DNA of 64,000 bases from Roseivirga sp. BDSF3-8 (GCF_041449215.1 NZ_JBGNFV010000001.1:4171001-4235000), one strand, 5' to 3'. Positions 17,270 through 28,000 are shown, numbered from the stretch's first letter. The notes: a model not told the origin generated them from the letters alone. Numbers and translations: made by a program.

Positions 17270-19603
17270 ATGGATCACGCTGTACATAATAAACTTGTTT
17301 CTTTTATCTGGTCTATTGCAGATGACTGCCTGCGAGACGTTTACGTGCGCGGTAAGTACCGTGATGTGATACTGCCCATGGTGGTGCTGCGCAGGCTGGA
17401 TGCCCTGCTGGAGCCTACCAAGCAGGAGGTGCTGGAGGAAGTCGCCTTTCACCGGGAGAATGACATGATGGACGTCATCACCACCGAAACCATGAAAGAC
17501 CATACGGGCTACGTATTTTACAATACCAGCGAGTGGACCCTGAAGCGGCTGCAGACTACGGCTACCAACAACCAGCAGTTGCTCGAGGCCAACTTTACCA
17601 CCTACCTCAACGGCTTTAGCGATAACGTAAAGGAGATCATAGACAAGTTTCACCTGCGCGCCCAAGTGCGGCACATGGCCAATAAAGACGTGCTGCTGGA
17701 CGTGGTGGAGAAGTTTAACAGCCCCTACATAAACCTGACGCCGGATGAGAAGGAAGACCCCGACGGCCGCAGGCTGCCTGGCCTCAGCAACCTGGGCATG
17801 GGCTACGTGTTTGAGGAGCTCATCCGCAAGTTTAACGAAGAGAACAACGAGGAGGCCGGGGAGCACTTTACCCCCCGTGAGGTCATAGACCTGATGACCC
17901 ACCTGGTATTTGAGCCCGTTATGGACAACCTGCCCTCCGTGATGACCATATACGACCCCGCCTGCGGCAGCGGCGGCATGCTTACCGAGTCGCAAAACTT
18001 TATAAAAGACCCCGAAGGGCAGATCCGCGCCACCGGCTCCGTGTACCTCTACGGCAAGGAGATCAACGACGAGACCTACGCCATATGTAAGTCCGATATG
18101 ATGATCAAGGGCAACAACCCCGAAAACATCCGCAACGGCTCTACCCTGAGCGTAGACGAATTTGCCGGTAAAAACTTCGACTTTATGCTGAGCAACCCGC
18201 CCTACGGCAAAAGCTGGAGCAGCGAGCAGAAGTACATCAAAGACGGCAAAGACGTGATAGACCAGCGCTTTCAGGTGAACCTGAAAAACTACTGGCAGGA
18301 AGAAAACACGGAAGACGCCACCCCCCGCAGCAGCGACGGCCAGCTCCTGTTCCTTATGGAGATGGTGAGCAAGATGAAGCCCCACCACATAAGCCCCTAC
18401 GGCTCGCGCATAGCCAGCGTACACAACGGCAGCAGCCTCTTTACCGGCGATGCCGGGGGAGGGGAGAGCAACATCCGCCGCTACATTATAGAAAGTGACT
18501 GGCTCGAGGCCATCATCCAGATGCCCAATAACCTCTTTTACAATACCGGCATCACCACCTACATATGGCTGCTGAGCAATAACAAAACCGCCGCGCGCAA
18601 GGGCAAAGTGCAGCTTATAGACGCCAGCCAGCTCTACCGCAAGCTGCGCAAAAACCTCGGCAACAAAAACTGCGAGTTTGCCCCCGAGCACATCCGCGAG
18701 ATCATGGACGTGTACCGCAGCATGGACACCGTGGAGCGCCAGGGCGAAGAAGGCATAGCCAGCCAGGTGTTTGACAATGCCGACTTTGGCTACTACAAAG
18801 TGACCATAGAGCGGCCCAAACGCCTGAAGGCGCAGTTTACCGACGAGCGCATAGAGGCCCTGCACTTCGATAAGCGCCTGCGCGAACCCATGCAGTACGC
18901 CTGGGACACCTGGGGCGAAAAGGTATATACCGACCTGGACAGCCTGGAGCAGCCCCTGCTCGCCTGGTGCGAAGAGCAGGAACTGAACCTGAACAACAAG
19001 CAGCGCAAGCAACTGATGCTGCCCAAAACCTGGCAGGAGCCCCGCCAACTGGTAGAGGATGCCCGCCTCATGCAGCAAAAGCTCGGCACCGGCCTCTTTA
19101 CCGATGCCAACAAGCTGGCCGACCTGATGGACGAGGTGACCAAACTCGGTGCCCGCGAAAAGAAAATGATACTGGATGCCGTAAGCTGGTACGACCCCGA
19201 AGCCGAAAAGGTGGTAAAGAAGCGGCATAAGCTCAAAGGCGAAAAGCTGGACAAGCTGCTGGCCCAACTGGACTGCACCCCCGAGCAACTGCCCCACTAC
19301 GGCTATTACCCCACCGGCAAGGCGGGCGAGTACACAGAGTACGAAACCGAAAGCGACCTGCGCGACACCGAAAACGTACCCCTGAAAGACGAGATATACC
19401 CCTACTTCCTGCGCGAAGTGCTGCCCCACGTGCCCGAAGCCTGGATAAAAGGCGACGCCCACAAAATCGGCTACGAAATCAGCTTCAACAAGTACTTCTA
19501 CCGCCACCAGCCCCTCCGCAGCCTCCAGGAAGTAACGGCAGACATCCTCCAACTCGAACAGGAGAGCGAAGGCCTCATCAAAGATATCCTATCGCTGGAC
19601 TAA
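17270..19603 (+). CDS. hsdM: Type I restriction-modification DNA methyltransferase subunit (HsdM)
   Basis: 777 residues. N6-adenine methyltransferase subunit that, with HsdS, modifies the recognition site and forms the core of the restriction complex. The N-terminal helical domain (about 5-170, NKLVSFIWSIADDCLRD) is that of HsdM_N. EHFTPREVIDLM (about 200-211) precedes the SAM-binding motif DPACGSGG (residues 229-236), and the catalytic motif NPPY is at 309-312. The protein is longer than the usual 500-550 residues; the extra 200 or so at the C terminus are charged and helical and include a stretch typical of larger type I methyltransferases. Codon use is strongly GC-rich, like hsdR and unlike hsdS. 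The normal tight hsdM-hsdS junction is replaced by a 718-base repeat-filled spacer. Confidence 0.95.
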   Translation: MDHAVHNKLVSFIWSIADDCLRDVYVRGKYRDVILPMVVLRRLDALLEPTKQEVLEEVAFHRENDMMDVITTETMKDHTGYVFYNTSEWTLKRLQTTATNNQQLLEANFTTYLNGFSDNVKEIIDKFHLRAQVRHMANKDVLLDVVEKFNSPYINLTPDEKEDPDGRRLPGLSNLGMGYVFEELIRKFNEENNEEAGEHFTPREVIDLMTHLVFEPVMDNLPSVMTIYDPACGSGGMLTESQNFIKDPEGQIRATGSVYLYGKEINDETYAICKSDMMIKGNNPENIRNGSTLSVDEFAGKNFDFMLSNPPYGKSWSSEQKYIKDGKDVIDQRFQVNLKNYWQEENTEDATPRSSDGQLLFLMEMVSKMKPHHISPYGSRIASVHNGSSLFTGDAGGGESNIRRYIIESDWLEAIIQMPNNLFYNTGITTYIWLLSNNKTAARKGKVQLIDASQLYRKLRKNLGNKNCEFAPEHIREIMDVYRSMDTVERQGEEGIASQVFDNADFGYYKVTIERPKRLKAQFTDERIEALHFDKRLREPMQYAWDTWGEKVYTDLDSLEQPLLAWCEEQELNLNNKQRKQLMLPKTWQEPRQLVEDARLMQQKLGTGLFTDANKLADLMDEVTKLGAREKKMILDAVSWYDPEAEKVVKKRHKLKGEKLDKLLAQLDCTPEQLPHYGYYPTGKAGEYTEYETESDLRDTENVPLKDEIYPYFLREVLPHVPEAWIKGDAHKIGYEISFNKYFYRHQPLRSLQEVTADILQLEQESEGLIKDILSLD

Positions 19604-19780
19604 TGGCTGAGATGATGGATATAGCACAGATATCAAAAATTCCTTCCCAAAAAAATCCTTCCCTGGGGAGGGTGTCAGCCGGTGCAGGAGTACCATATAA
19701 TAGAATGATTAATCTAAGTAGCAAAGTACCCTCACCACCGCAGTACCTTCGGCTGACGGAAGGGGTCCTGCACCCTGGTT

Positions 19781-19859
19781 GCTTAAAGCACCCCCCCTCA
19801 TCAGCCAGCGTACCCGCAACTGTCGGGTATAGCAGCACTCTGCCAGACGATGGGGGCCC
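19781..19859. repeat. Direct repeat, copy A (hsdM-hsdS spacer)
   Basis: A 79-base copy beginning GCTTAAAGCACC and ending ATGGGGGCCC. It contains the small palindrome-like CCCGCAACTGTCGGG. Copy B lies about 220 bases downstream. Confidence 0.7.
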
Positions 19860-19999
19860 CGGCTCAGGGCCGGGGACAATCGGTGACCGGAACAAGGGTG
19901 TTCTGTACCCTGCTGGCTTAGAGTACCCCCGGGCAAATGCCAACTTAAAGAGCCATTCCCGGCTTTATGCCGGGATCCCCGTCTACTTGCACATGGCCA

Positions 20000-20110
20000 G
20001 CTTAAAGCACCCCCCCTCATCAGCCAGCGTACCCGTAACTGTCGGGTATAGCAGCAGTGTACGTTACGGAGGGGGCGGGTATAGCAGCACTCTGCCAGAC
20101 GATGGGGGCC
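20000..20110. repeat. Direct repeat, copy B (interrupted)
   Basis: It matches copy A from GCTTAAAGCACC through GGGTATAGCAGCA, then has about 20 extra bases (TGTACGTTACGGAGGG), and resumes with GGGTATAGCAGCACTCTG to ATGGGGGCCC. Duplication of GGGTATAGCAGCA around the extra bases looks like slippage or insertion within the repeat. Confidence 0.7.
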
Positions 20111-20321
20111 CATTGCATGGCGCCCACGGCATATTGCCGGGGACAGTACGTGACCGGAAGATTACCAAAAGCACTACAATTCCCCGCCTTTTCAAGGAGG
20201 GGACAGACGTAAAAACATTCCAGCGTGTTTTACGTCAGGGGTGGTTGCCTGGTACCCGGCACTGCAGCCACACAAACATAAACCCCGGGGGATGCACTAC
20301 CCAAAAAAGCACATACAAAAA

Positions 20322-21638
20322 ATGGATATAGGCACCACCACCCCAAAACAGCCTCCCCGCTACCCCGCCTACCAGGACTCCGGCGTAGAATGGCTCGGAG
20401 ACATCCCGGAGCATTGGGGGGTGAAGAGGATGAAGTTTATAGTTGATAATATATCAGAAAAGGTTTTAAGTAAAGACTGTGATCTTCATTATATAGGAAT
20501 GGAGAATGTCGAATCTTGGACGGGCAAATTGGTGGAGACGGAATCGGAAGTGGAAGGGCTAGCAAATTTGTTTCAAGAAGGAGATGTGCTTTTTGGGAAG
20601 CTCAGGCCATATTTGGCTAAGGTATTACTAACTGAAAATAATGGTATATGCTCTACTGAGTTTCTAGTTTATAGAGCCTTATCTGATGTAGATAATAGTT
20701 TTTTAAACTATTTAATGAGGAATCATTCCTTTATATCAATAGTAAATTCTTCAACATATGGATCAAAAATGCCAAGAGCCAATTCTGAGTTTATTGGTAA
20801 TTTAAGAGTTCAACTCCCCCCCCTCGAAGAGCAAAAGCGTATTGCCGACTTTCTGGATCGGAAGGTCGCGCAGCTAGACCAGGCCATTGCGCAGAAGGAG
20901 CAGCTCATTGCCCTGCTGAAGGAGCGCAGGCAGGTGCTCATCCACCGCGCCGTTACCCGCGGCCTCAACCCCGATGCCCCCCTGCAGCACAGCGGCATCG
21001 ACTGGATAGGAGAGATTCCGGCGCATTGGGAGGTGAAGAAGTTGAAGTATTTAGCAAATATGAAAGGCGGATTCGCATTTAACTCGGCTTCATTTAAAGA
21101 GTCTGGTGTACAAATAATAAAAATCGCCAATACCTACATGAATGAGCTAGCCTTAGATAGGCAGCCTACCTTTGTAGATGATTCATTTTTGAAAACACAT
21201 TCGGATTGGATAGTAAGAAAGGGCGATATATTAATGTCTCTAACAGGGACTTTGGGTAAAAAAGATTACGGTTTTGCTATTTTAATTGAAAATGAAGAAG
21301 TCTTTCTATTAAACCAGAGGGTAGGGAAGCTAAACCCTAAAAATGACTTATCTCCAGAATATCTTCTTTCAGTATTGCATAGTGAAATGTATTTAAATCA
21401 ATTGTATCAATTACCCTCCGGTACTAAACAAGCAAACTTAAGTAATGAAGATGTTTTAAATATCTATGTTGCTATTTCTCCCGATAAGTCAGAAAGATTG
21501 AAGATCGTTAAGTTTCTTGATGATAGTAAAGCAAAAACGGACAAAGCCATCTCCCAACACGAAACCCAAATCCAAAAACTAAAAGAGTATAAAGCCACAC
21601 TCATCAATGCCGCGGTTACCGGCAAAATCAGGGTGTAG
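20322..21638 (+). CDS. hsdS: Type I restriction-modification specificity subunit (HsdS)
   Basis: 438 residues from the ATG at 20322 (MDIGTTTPKQPP); the upstream open frame is repeat DNA. HsdS recognises the bipartite target and guides HsdM and HsdR. It has the two-half layout. Each half opens with a matched block, SGVEWLGDIPEHWGVKRMK and SGIDWIGEIPAHWEVKKLK, then a variable target-recognition domain, then a conserved helical spacer (LPPLEEQKRIADFLDRKVA; ISPDKSERLKIVKFLDD), ending in AVTRGL and AAVTGKIRV. The recognition domains are encoded by AT-rich DNA, while the conserved blocks and helices are GC-rich like hsdM. This mosaic is typical of recombinational replacement of target domains. Confidence 0.93.
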   Translation: MDIGTTTPKQPPRYPAYQDSGVEWLGDIPEHWGVKRMKFIVDNISEKVLSKDCDLHYIGMENVESWTGKLVETESEVEGLANLFQEGDVLFGKLRPYLAKVLLTENNGICSTEFLVYRALSDVDNSFLNYLMRNHSFISIVNSSTYGSKMPRANSEFIGNLRVQLPPLEEQKRIADFLDRKVAQLDQAIAQKEQLIALLKERRQVLIHRAVTRGLNPDAPLQHSGIDWIGEIPAHWEVKKLKYLANMKGGFAFNSASFKESGVQIIKIANTYMNELALDRQPTFVDDSFLKTHSDWIVRKGDILMSLTGTLGKKDYGFAILIENEEVFLLNQRVGKLNPKNDLSPEYLLSVLHSEMYLNQLYQLPSGTKQANLSNEDVLNIYVAISPDKSERLKIVKFLDDSKAKTDKAISQHETQIQKLKEYKATLINAAVTGKIRV

Positions 21639-21667
21639 CGTCCAAAAAATGAATAATAACCGGCTAT

Positions 21668-21862
21668 ATGTGTACAGACCATAAGGAAGTAACAACCGAC
21701 ATCATTAAGGTAAAAGACCTGCTGGATAAAGAGGCCATCTGCATACCCCACTACCAAAGGCCCTACAAGTGGACGGTGCACCACGTGACCCAACTCATAG
21801 ACGACATCCTGCAGCACAGCACCAAAAAAGTAAGCGCCTACCGCATTGGTAGAAACAAGTAA
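21668..21862 (+). pseudogene. DUF262 (GmrSD-type) gene remnant, N-terminal fragment
   Basis: 64 codons ending at a stop. The fragment has the hallmark of DUF262/GmrS N termini: KVKDLLDKEAICIPHYQRPY with KW directly after, given here in two parts. IP.YQR.Y.W is the conserved nucleotide-handling motif, followed by HVTQLIDDIL and SAYRIG, the point where normal members continue for several hundred residues. Here the reading frame ends three residues later (RNK). DUF262 proteins are restriction factors, often near type I loci. The break lies 18 bases before the start of the GHKL ATPase gene, suggesting that gene replaced the rest. An independently functioning short peptide is possible but less likely. 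Confidence 0.7.
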
Positions 21863-21880
21863 CATTCTAACAATACAATA

Positions 21881-24800
21881 ATGCAAGAGGTAATAGAAAA
21901 TAGTAGAGTAGCTAAAGCCAGGGAACAGGCAAGAGAACAGGATGCCAAGCAAAATGCAGATAAGATAATTCAAGGTTTAGAGGCATTAGATGAGAGCCAT
22001 GCAAACCGTGCTATATGGGAACTGATACAGAATGCCTGTGATGTAAGCACTGAATGTGAAGTTATTATAGACTTTAGTAATCAACTGTTTAAATTCTCAC
22101 ATAATGGAAAGCCATTTACCCCAAAGCAACTTAATTCCTTAATAAAACAGGTTAGCTCAAAATCAACGGTTGATGAAAATGAAGTGGGGCAGTTTGGAAC
22201 CGGATTCATAACTACCCATTGCTTTGGGCGGAAAGTTATCATTGATACTGTTTTGGAAGATGAAGGCTTTTTTAAAGTTAAAGAATTTGAAATAGATAGA
22301 AATGCGGCAGATTCGAATGAGTTAAAAGTTAAGCTTAAGGAGCAGGAAGAAAATGTATATAAAATTCTTAGGGATGAGCCGCTGCAACAAGAGCCAAGTC
22401 AGCAAACCTCCTTTACCTATATAGCTGAATCTGATTACGAAAAGGAAAATATAGCAAAAGCCCAAAGTTCATTAGAAGAAGTAATACCTTATGTGTTAGT
22501 ATTTAACAATAAACTCAAAAAGGTAAGAATTATTTATGATACCGGTGCCCAACGTCAATACATTAAAAATCTTCCAGAAGATATTGAGGGGGTATGGCAT
22601 ACCAAAATCCAGATGGATTCTGATACTAATACAAGTGTTTTTACTTTAAAGTCTGAAGATGAACAGACTGTTGTAGCTCTTCCTTTATCCTCGTTACAGG
22701 AAGCTACCCCACCTTCAGATAATTTGAGCCGGTTATTTATTCATTTTCCCTTAATCGGTACTCAAAATTGGGGATCTAACTTTATAATCCATTCAAAAAG
22801 GTTTGCCCCGGCAGAAAGGCGTGATGGTATCTACGTGCGATCTAACAATCCTTCCAGGAAAGAAAAAGAGGAGAGTAATACAAAGGTAATTGAAGAAGCT
22901 ACTCAGTTAATCTTTCAATACCTTGATAGGTACAGTCCGGAAATATGCAACCCAATTTACTTTGCTCCGGTCCATTTTGAAATTGGAGACGATGAGAGTC
23001 CTGCGGATAAGTATTACCAAACCTTGAAGGCTCAATGGGTTTCTAAAATGGTTTCGCTTCCACTTGTTGAGACTAACTGTGACTCTGGCAGAATATGTCC
23101 TAATCAGGCTGTCTTTTTGTCTTCGGAACTTATTACTGAAGATGACGAAACTTTTGATGCTCTTTACAAACTGGCTTGTGAATTTTATAAAGATAGGCTA
23201 CCTGTCAAATCTGTTTGTAAAGAATGGACGTCCACCGTATGTAATTGGGATGATAAGGTTGATTTTATTTCTTTTGAAGGTTTATGTGATCGTATAGCTA
23301 GCATAGGAAACCTTGATGCATTTGATAAGGCAGGTCTTCAGGCATTTTATAGTTATATTAAAGAGCAAAAAAGGATAGAGTTATTTTCAAGCTATAAATT
23401 ACTTCCCAATACAAAAGGTAATTTTCATAATAAAGAGCAATTAAAAAACGCAACCAGACTACCCGGGGAGTTATTAGATATTTCGTATGGCCTTATAGAG
23501 GAAGAATCAAGATCATTTATTCACCCGGATTTTGTATTAGGTTTTGACTTTGAGTCCTTCGACAAAAAATCATACTATGAAAAGCTGAAATTATTAAACA
23601 GTAAGTATAATGATGTTGGTGAAATATTTCCTGAAAATATCAGGAATAGCTACATACGCTTTTGTAGTATCTATGCAAATGATCAGGTAGAAGGCACTCG
23701 GCGTAGACTTATGCCATTGATTTGCGACTTTTATGATATAGAACACCGTGAGCAATTTATGCCAAACCCTGACGATGATAAAATAGAGTTTGATGAAGTG
23801 CCCTTAAGAGGATTAATAAAAAATGTTTTGCTTGATATAAGTAAGCGACCTGATGAGGATTCTGAATTTTTAAATAATTACAAGGATCAACTGTTATTTA
23901 TATTAATCACAGTTTTTGAACAGAAGGCGCTTCGTGATTCTGTGGCAAACCTTAAGGTTTATCCAAACCAATTAGGGGATTTCTGTATACTTGATGAGTT
24001 AGAGGTTGAATGCCCAACTTTTAAAGGATATGCTGATTCTGAAGATATTAAGGATCTTTATGAAGAGGTAGTTGGCACAAATATTAGAAGTAAACTTTTG
24101 CATGATGACTTTGTAACACTTCTAAATAGTGAAGATAGAATCTACAAGGGTAGTACTATAGGAGGTGAGATTGAAGCAGAGCTTAGTGATGAAAAAATAG
24201 AAGCTGATAGTTCTAAAAAGAAATACAAAAAGAATATCATTTCGTTGCTTTCCGGTAATAAAGAGCTGGAAAATATTTTCCCTGTAATTAATAGTAAAAA
24301 GGCTGAATTTATGCTTTCTGAGATTACTGAAGGAGGGATAAAAGATGATGTATTTTCTTTCTTAAATTTAAGACATGATCAGATAAAGGGTTTAGGTAAA
24401 TTAATTGCGAAAGGTGGTATTGATACCCTTATTAATAAAGCTGAAACTGAAATCCTTATTAAGGAAAGACAGGACTATACTCTAAGAATGAGTCAAAAAA
24501 TTGGGTTGCATATCGAGAAATTAATAAAAGAAAGTTTAGAAGTTGATTTACAGGTCGATTATGTTTGTCCAGAGAGACTCGCAGATGTGGAAGTAGATGG
24601 CGTACAGAATGGTCAGGATATTATTATTAAGATAGATGCTAAGAATTTTTATTTTATAGAAGTGAAAACACGATGGAGTACAAACGACTCTGTACGCATG
24701 AGTAAAAATCAGCTAAGACAAGCATACGATGAAAAAGACAGATATGCACTTTGTGCTATAAATTTGGGTGGAAATGATAAAACCATTGAAGAAAAGCTAA

Positions 24801-25021
24801 AGATAGAAAGCCTTAACGAAATTATGGGTAAAATTAGGGTTCTCACTAATATTGGAGAACGAGTAAGCTCCATTCTTGAAAAAGCATATGAAATTAAAGA
24901 TAGCAACAAGGAGTTTTCGGTAGAAATTTCTAGGGGAACTGTGCCCCAGAAATTAATTGATGAAGGTTATTCATTGCCTGATTTTATTGATAAACTTAAA
25001 GAAGGCTTAGAAAAAAGCTAA
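21881..25021 (+). CDS. Sacsin-like GHKL ATPase with DUF3883/PD-(D/E)XK-like C terminus
   Basis: 1046 residues inside the R-M operon. The N-terminal 150 residues form a GHKL ATP-binding domain: AIWELIQNACD (44-54) with the Asn motif, HNGKPF (74-79) in place of the usual DNGxPF, and GQFGTGF (103-109). The middle (200-860) is a long region with no known domain. Near the end QDIIIKID and FIEVKTRW put Asp913, Glu927 and Lys929 in the D-x(13)-E-x-K spacing of PD-(D/E)XK nucleases, and the context resembles DUF3883. Proteins combining an Hsp90-like ATPase with such a terminus occur in defence islands. It begins 18 bases after the DUF262 remnant and ends 6 bases before hsdR. Base composition is clearly AT-rich compared with hsdM and hsdR, consistent with separate acquisition. 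An ATP-dependent defence nuclease is inference. Confidence 0.85.
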   Translation: MQEVIENSRVAKAREQAREQDAKQNADKIIQGLEALDESHANRAIWELIQNACDVSTECEVIIDFSNQLFKFSHNGKPFTPKQLNSLIKQVSSKSTVDENEVGQFGTGFITTHCFGRKVIIDTVLEDEGFFKVKEFEIDRNAADSNELKVKLKEQEENVYKILRDEPLQQEPSQQTSFTYIAESDYEKENIAKAQSSLEEVIPYVLVFNNKLKKVRIIYDTGAQRQYIKNLPEDIEGVWHTKIQMDSDTNTSVFTLKSEDEQTVVALPLSSLQEATPPSDNLSRLFIHFPLIGTQNWGSNFIIHSKRFAPAERRDGIYVRSNNPSRKEKEESNTKVIEEATQLIFQYLDRYSPEICNPIYFAPVHFEIGDDESPADKYYQTLKAQWVSKMVSLPLVETNCDSGRICPNQAVFLSSELITEDDETFDALYKLACEFYKDRLPVKSVCKEWTSTVCNWDDKVDFISFEGLCDRIASIGNLDAFDKAGLQAFYSYIKEQKRIELFSSYKLLPNTKGNFHNKEQLKNATRLPGELLDISYGLIEEESRSFIHPDFVLGFDFESFDKKSYYEKLKLLNSKYNDVGEIFPENIRNSYIRFCSIYANDQVEGTRRRLMPLICDFYDIEHREQFMPNPDDDKIEFDEVPLRGLIKNVLLDISKRPDEDSEFLNNYKDQLLFILITVFEQKALRDSVANLKVYPNQLGDFCILDELEVECPTFKGYADSEDIKDLYEEVVGTNIRSKLLHDDFVTLLNSEDRIYKGSTIGGEIEAELSDEKIEADSSKKKYKKNIISLLSGNKELENIFPVINSKKAEFMLSEITEGGIKDDVFSFLNLRHDQIKGLGKLIAKGGIDTLINKAETEILIKERQDYTLRMSQKIGLHIEKLIKESLEVDLQVDYVCPERLADVEVDGVQNGQDIIIKIDAKNFYFIEVKTRWSTNDSVRMSKNQLRQAYDEKDRYALCAINLGGNDKTIEEKLKIESLNEIMGKIRVLTNIGERVSSILEKAYEIKDSNKEFSVEISRGTVPQKLIDEGYSLPDFIDKLKEGLEKS

Positions 25022-25027
25022 ATAAAC

Positions 25028-28000
25028 ATGCCCAGTAACACCAACGAACAGGCCCTGGAGGCGGCGATTGAGCGGCGGCTTACCGGTACTACACAAGAGA
25101 CGCTTCGGCAGGAGGGGAACACCCATTTTGTCAAAGAGGCAGAGGCCCCGTACGGCGGGCATGGCTACTGGATGGGCCTTCCGGAAGACTTTAACAAAAC
25201 CTACGCCGTAGACGAGCGGCGCTTCTGGCACTTTCTGCAAACCTCGCAGCCAGAAGAACTCGCCAAACTAAGCAACCAGCCTGACTACAAGCTGCGCATA
25301 CTGCAGTACCTGAACAAGCTGATAAAAAAGCACGGCGTCTTACACATATTACGTAACGGCCTTAAGATGGAGGGCGCGCAGTTTATCATGCACTACGCGG
25401 TGCCCCTGCCCAGCAGCAGCCAGGACGTAAAAGACCGCTACGGCCTCAACGAGTTCAGCATTACCCGGCAGGTGCGCTACTCCACCGCCAACCCACGCGA
25501 AGAAATAGACATGGTGGTATGTATAAACGGCCTGCCCGTAGCCACCATAGAGCTTAAAAACCACTGGACCGGCCAGACCGCCAAAGTACACGGTACCAAC
25601 CAGTACCGCTACGAGCGCGACGCCAGCCAGCCCCTGCTGCAGTTTGGCCGCTGCCTGGTACACTTTGCCGCCGATACCGAAGAGGTATACATGGCCACCA
25701 AACTGGTTGGCAAAGACACCGTTTTCCTGCCCTTTAATAAAGGCAACGGCACCGGCGCAGGCAACCCCGTAAACCCCGAAGGACACCGCACCGCCTACCT
25801 CTGGGAAGAAGTGCTGCAGCCCCGCAGCCTCAGCAACATCATAGAGCACTTCGTCATTCTTAAAGGCAAAATGACTACCACGCTCGATAAGCGGGACATG
25901 CTCTTTCCGCGCTACCACCAGCTCAACGTAGTGCGTGACCTTATCAACGATGTAGAGCGGCACGGCGTAGGCAAAACCTACCTGGTGCAGCACTCTGCAG
26001 GCTCCGGCAAGTCCTATTCTATTACCTGGCTTGCCTACCAGCTTATAGAAACCTACCCCCTCGGGGCAGACCTTCCCGGCAGCCGCGGCATACACCACCC
26101 CCTCTACGATTCCGTCATTGTAGTTACCGACCGGCGCCTACTGGACAAGCAGCTGCGTGATGACATCAAGGCCTTTAGCCAGCTAAAAGACATAGTGGCC
26201 CCCGCCCTAAGCTCCAAAGACCTGCGCGAGGCCATGGAAAAGGGCAAAAGAATCATCATTACCACCATACAGAAGTTTCCCTTTGTGGTAGATAAGCTGG
26301 CGGACCAGAGCGACAAGCGCTTTGCCGTGATCATAGACGAGGCCCACAGCTCGCAAAGCGGGCAGAGCCACGACAAAATGAATACCGCCATGGGCGTACG
26401 GCCCGGCACGGTCCCCGGCGACAGCGACGACCCGGACGCGGTGGACCCGCAGGACCTGATCGTGGCCAGCATGCAGGGCCGCAAAATGCGCGGCAACGCC
26501 AGCTACTTCGCCTTTACCGCCACGCCCAAAAACACCACCCTGGAGAAGTTCGGCACCCAACAGCCGGACGGCAGCTTCCGCCCCTTCCACCTCTACAGCA
26601 TGAAGCAGGCCATAGAAGAGGGCTTTATCCTGGACGTACTCGCCAACTACACCACCTACAAGAGCTACTACGAAATAGCCAAGTCTATAGAAGACAACCC
26701 CGAGTACGACACCCAGCGCGCGCAAAAGATGCTGAAGGCCTACGTAGAGAGCCACAAAGAGACCATAAAGACCAAGGCGGAGGTGATGATAGAGCACTTT
26801 ATCCCCCACGTGGTCAGCGCCAAGAAGCTGAAAGGCCAGGGCAAGGGCATGGTCATTACCCAGAGCATCGAGTCCGCCATCCGCTACCACGCCGCCATAA
26901 AGCAAATACTCGCCGATCGTAATGCCCCCTTCAAAGCCCTTATCGCTTTTTCGGGTAAAAAGACGGTAGACGGCATAGAGTATACCGAAGACAGCATCAA
27001 CGGATTTCCCGGCAAAGACATCAAGGAGGAGTTCGATACGGACAAATACCGCCTGCTGGTGGTGGCCAACAAGTTTCTCACCGGCTTCGACCAGAAGAAG
27101 CTCTGCACCATGTACGTAGACAAGCGGCTGCAGGGCGTACTCGCCGTGCAGGCTCTGAGCCGCCTGAACCGCGCCGCCAACCACCTGAACAAGCGCACCG
27201 AAGACCTCTTCGTGCTCGACTTCTTCAATACCACCGAAGAGATACAGACCGCCTTCGACCCCTTCTACACCGCCACCTCCCTTACGCAGGCCACGGACGT
27301 AAACGTACTGCATGAGCTAAAGGACTACCTGGACGAGCCCGGCGTATACGAGTGGCAGGAAGTAGAGCAGTTTAACGAAATGTACTTTAGCGGCGTGGAG
27401 GGCGAAGAGCTCAGCCCCATCATAAGCCGCGCCGCCGACCGCTTTAACATGGAGCTGGACCTGGCAGACAACGAAAAGGCAGACTTTAAGATCAAGGCCA
27501 AGCAGTTCGTAAAAGTCTATGGGCAAATGGCCAGCATCCTCAGCTTCGAGGTGCTCGTGTGGGAAAAGCTCTTCTGGTTCCTGAAGTTTCTGATACCCCA
27601 CCTGCACGTAAAAAACAAGGCCGCCACCGAGCTGCACGAACTGCTGGAAAGCGTAGACCTGAGCACCTACGGCCTGCAGCGCACGCGCCTGAACTACCAG
27701 GTCACCCTGGACGACGCAGACTCCGAAGTAGACCCGCAAAACCCCAACCCCCGCGGCGCCCACTCGGGCGAAGAAGAACTCGACGAACTGGACGAGATCA
27801 TCCGCGAGTTTAACGAGCGGTACTTTAGTCAGTGGAATGCCTCACCGGAAAAGCAGCGTGTAACCCTGGTCGAGCTTCAGAAATCCATGGAAGCCAACCC
27901 AAGGTTTAAAGAGGATTTCCTGAATAATGCTGTGCTGGACAATAAAGAACTTGCCTTCGATAAGATGATGGATACCGGTGTAAAAGACCAGAAGCGCACC

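Larger units (their letters stand above)
19604..20321. other. Repeat-filled spacer between hsdM and hsdS
   Basis: 718 bases made largely of repeats. A block starting GCTTAAAGCACC and running through AACTGTCGGGTATAGCAGCA occurs at about 19781-19859 and again at 20000-20057; its tail (ACTCTGCCAGACGATGGG) recurs at about 20078-20110. Words of the type CCGGGGACA...GTGACCGGAA occur near 19876 and 20138 and resemble 9635-9660. One CCATTGCATGGCGC unit lies at about 20110-20124. Open frames on both strands follow the repeats and are not called. Confidence 0.7.

Noticed and set aside
17033-19552. 839-codon open frame antisense to hsdM
   Set aside because: It mirrors the GC-rich third positions of hsdM, has a Val/Ala/Gly-heavy composition with no domain, and hsdM itself has all its motifs.
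19603-20331. 242-codon plus-strand frame between hsdM and hsdS
   Set aside because: It consists of the translated direct repeats (KHPPSSASVP twice) and has no other gene-like feature.
26207-27313. 368-codon open frame antisense to hsdR
   Set aside because: Shadow of the strongly GC-biased hsdR codons; low-complexity composition and no motif.
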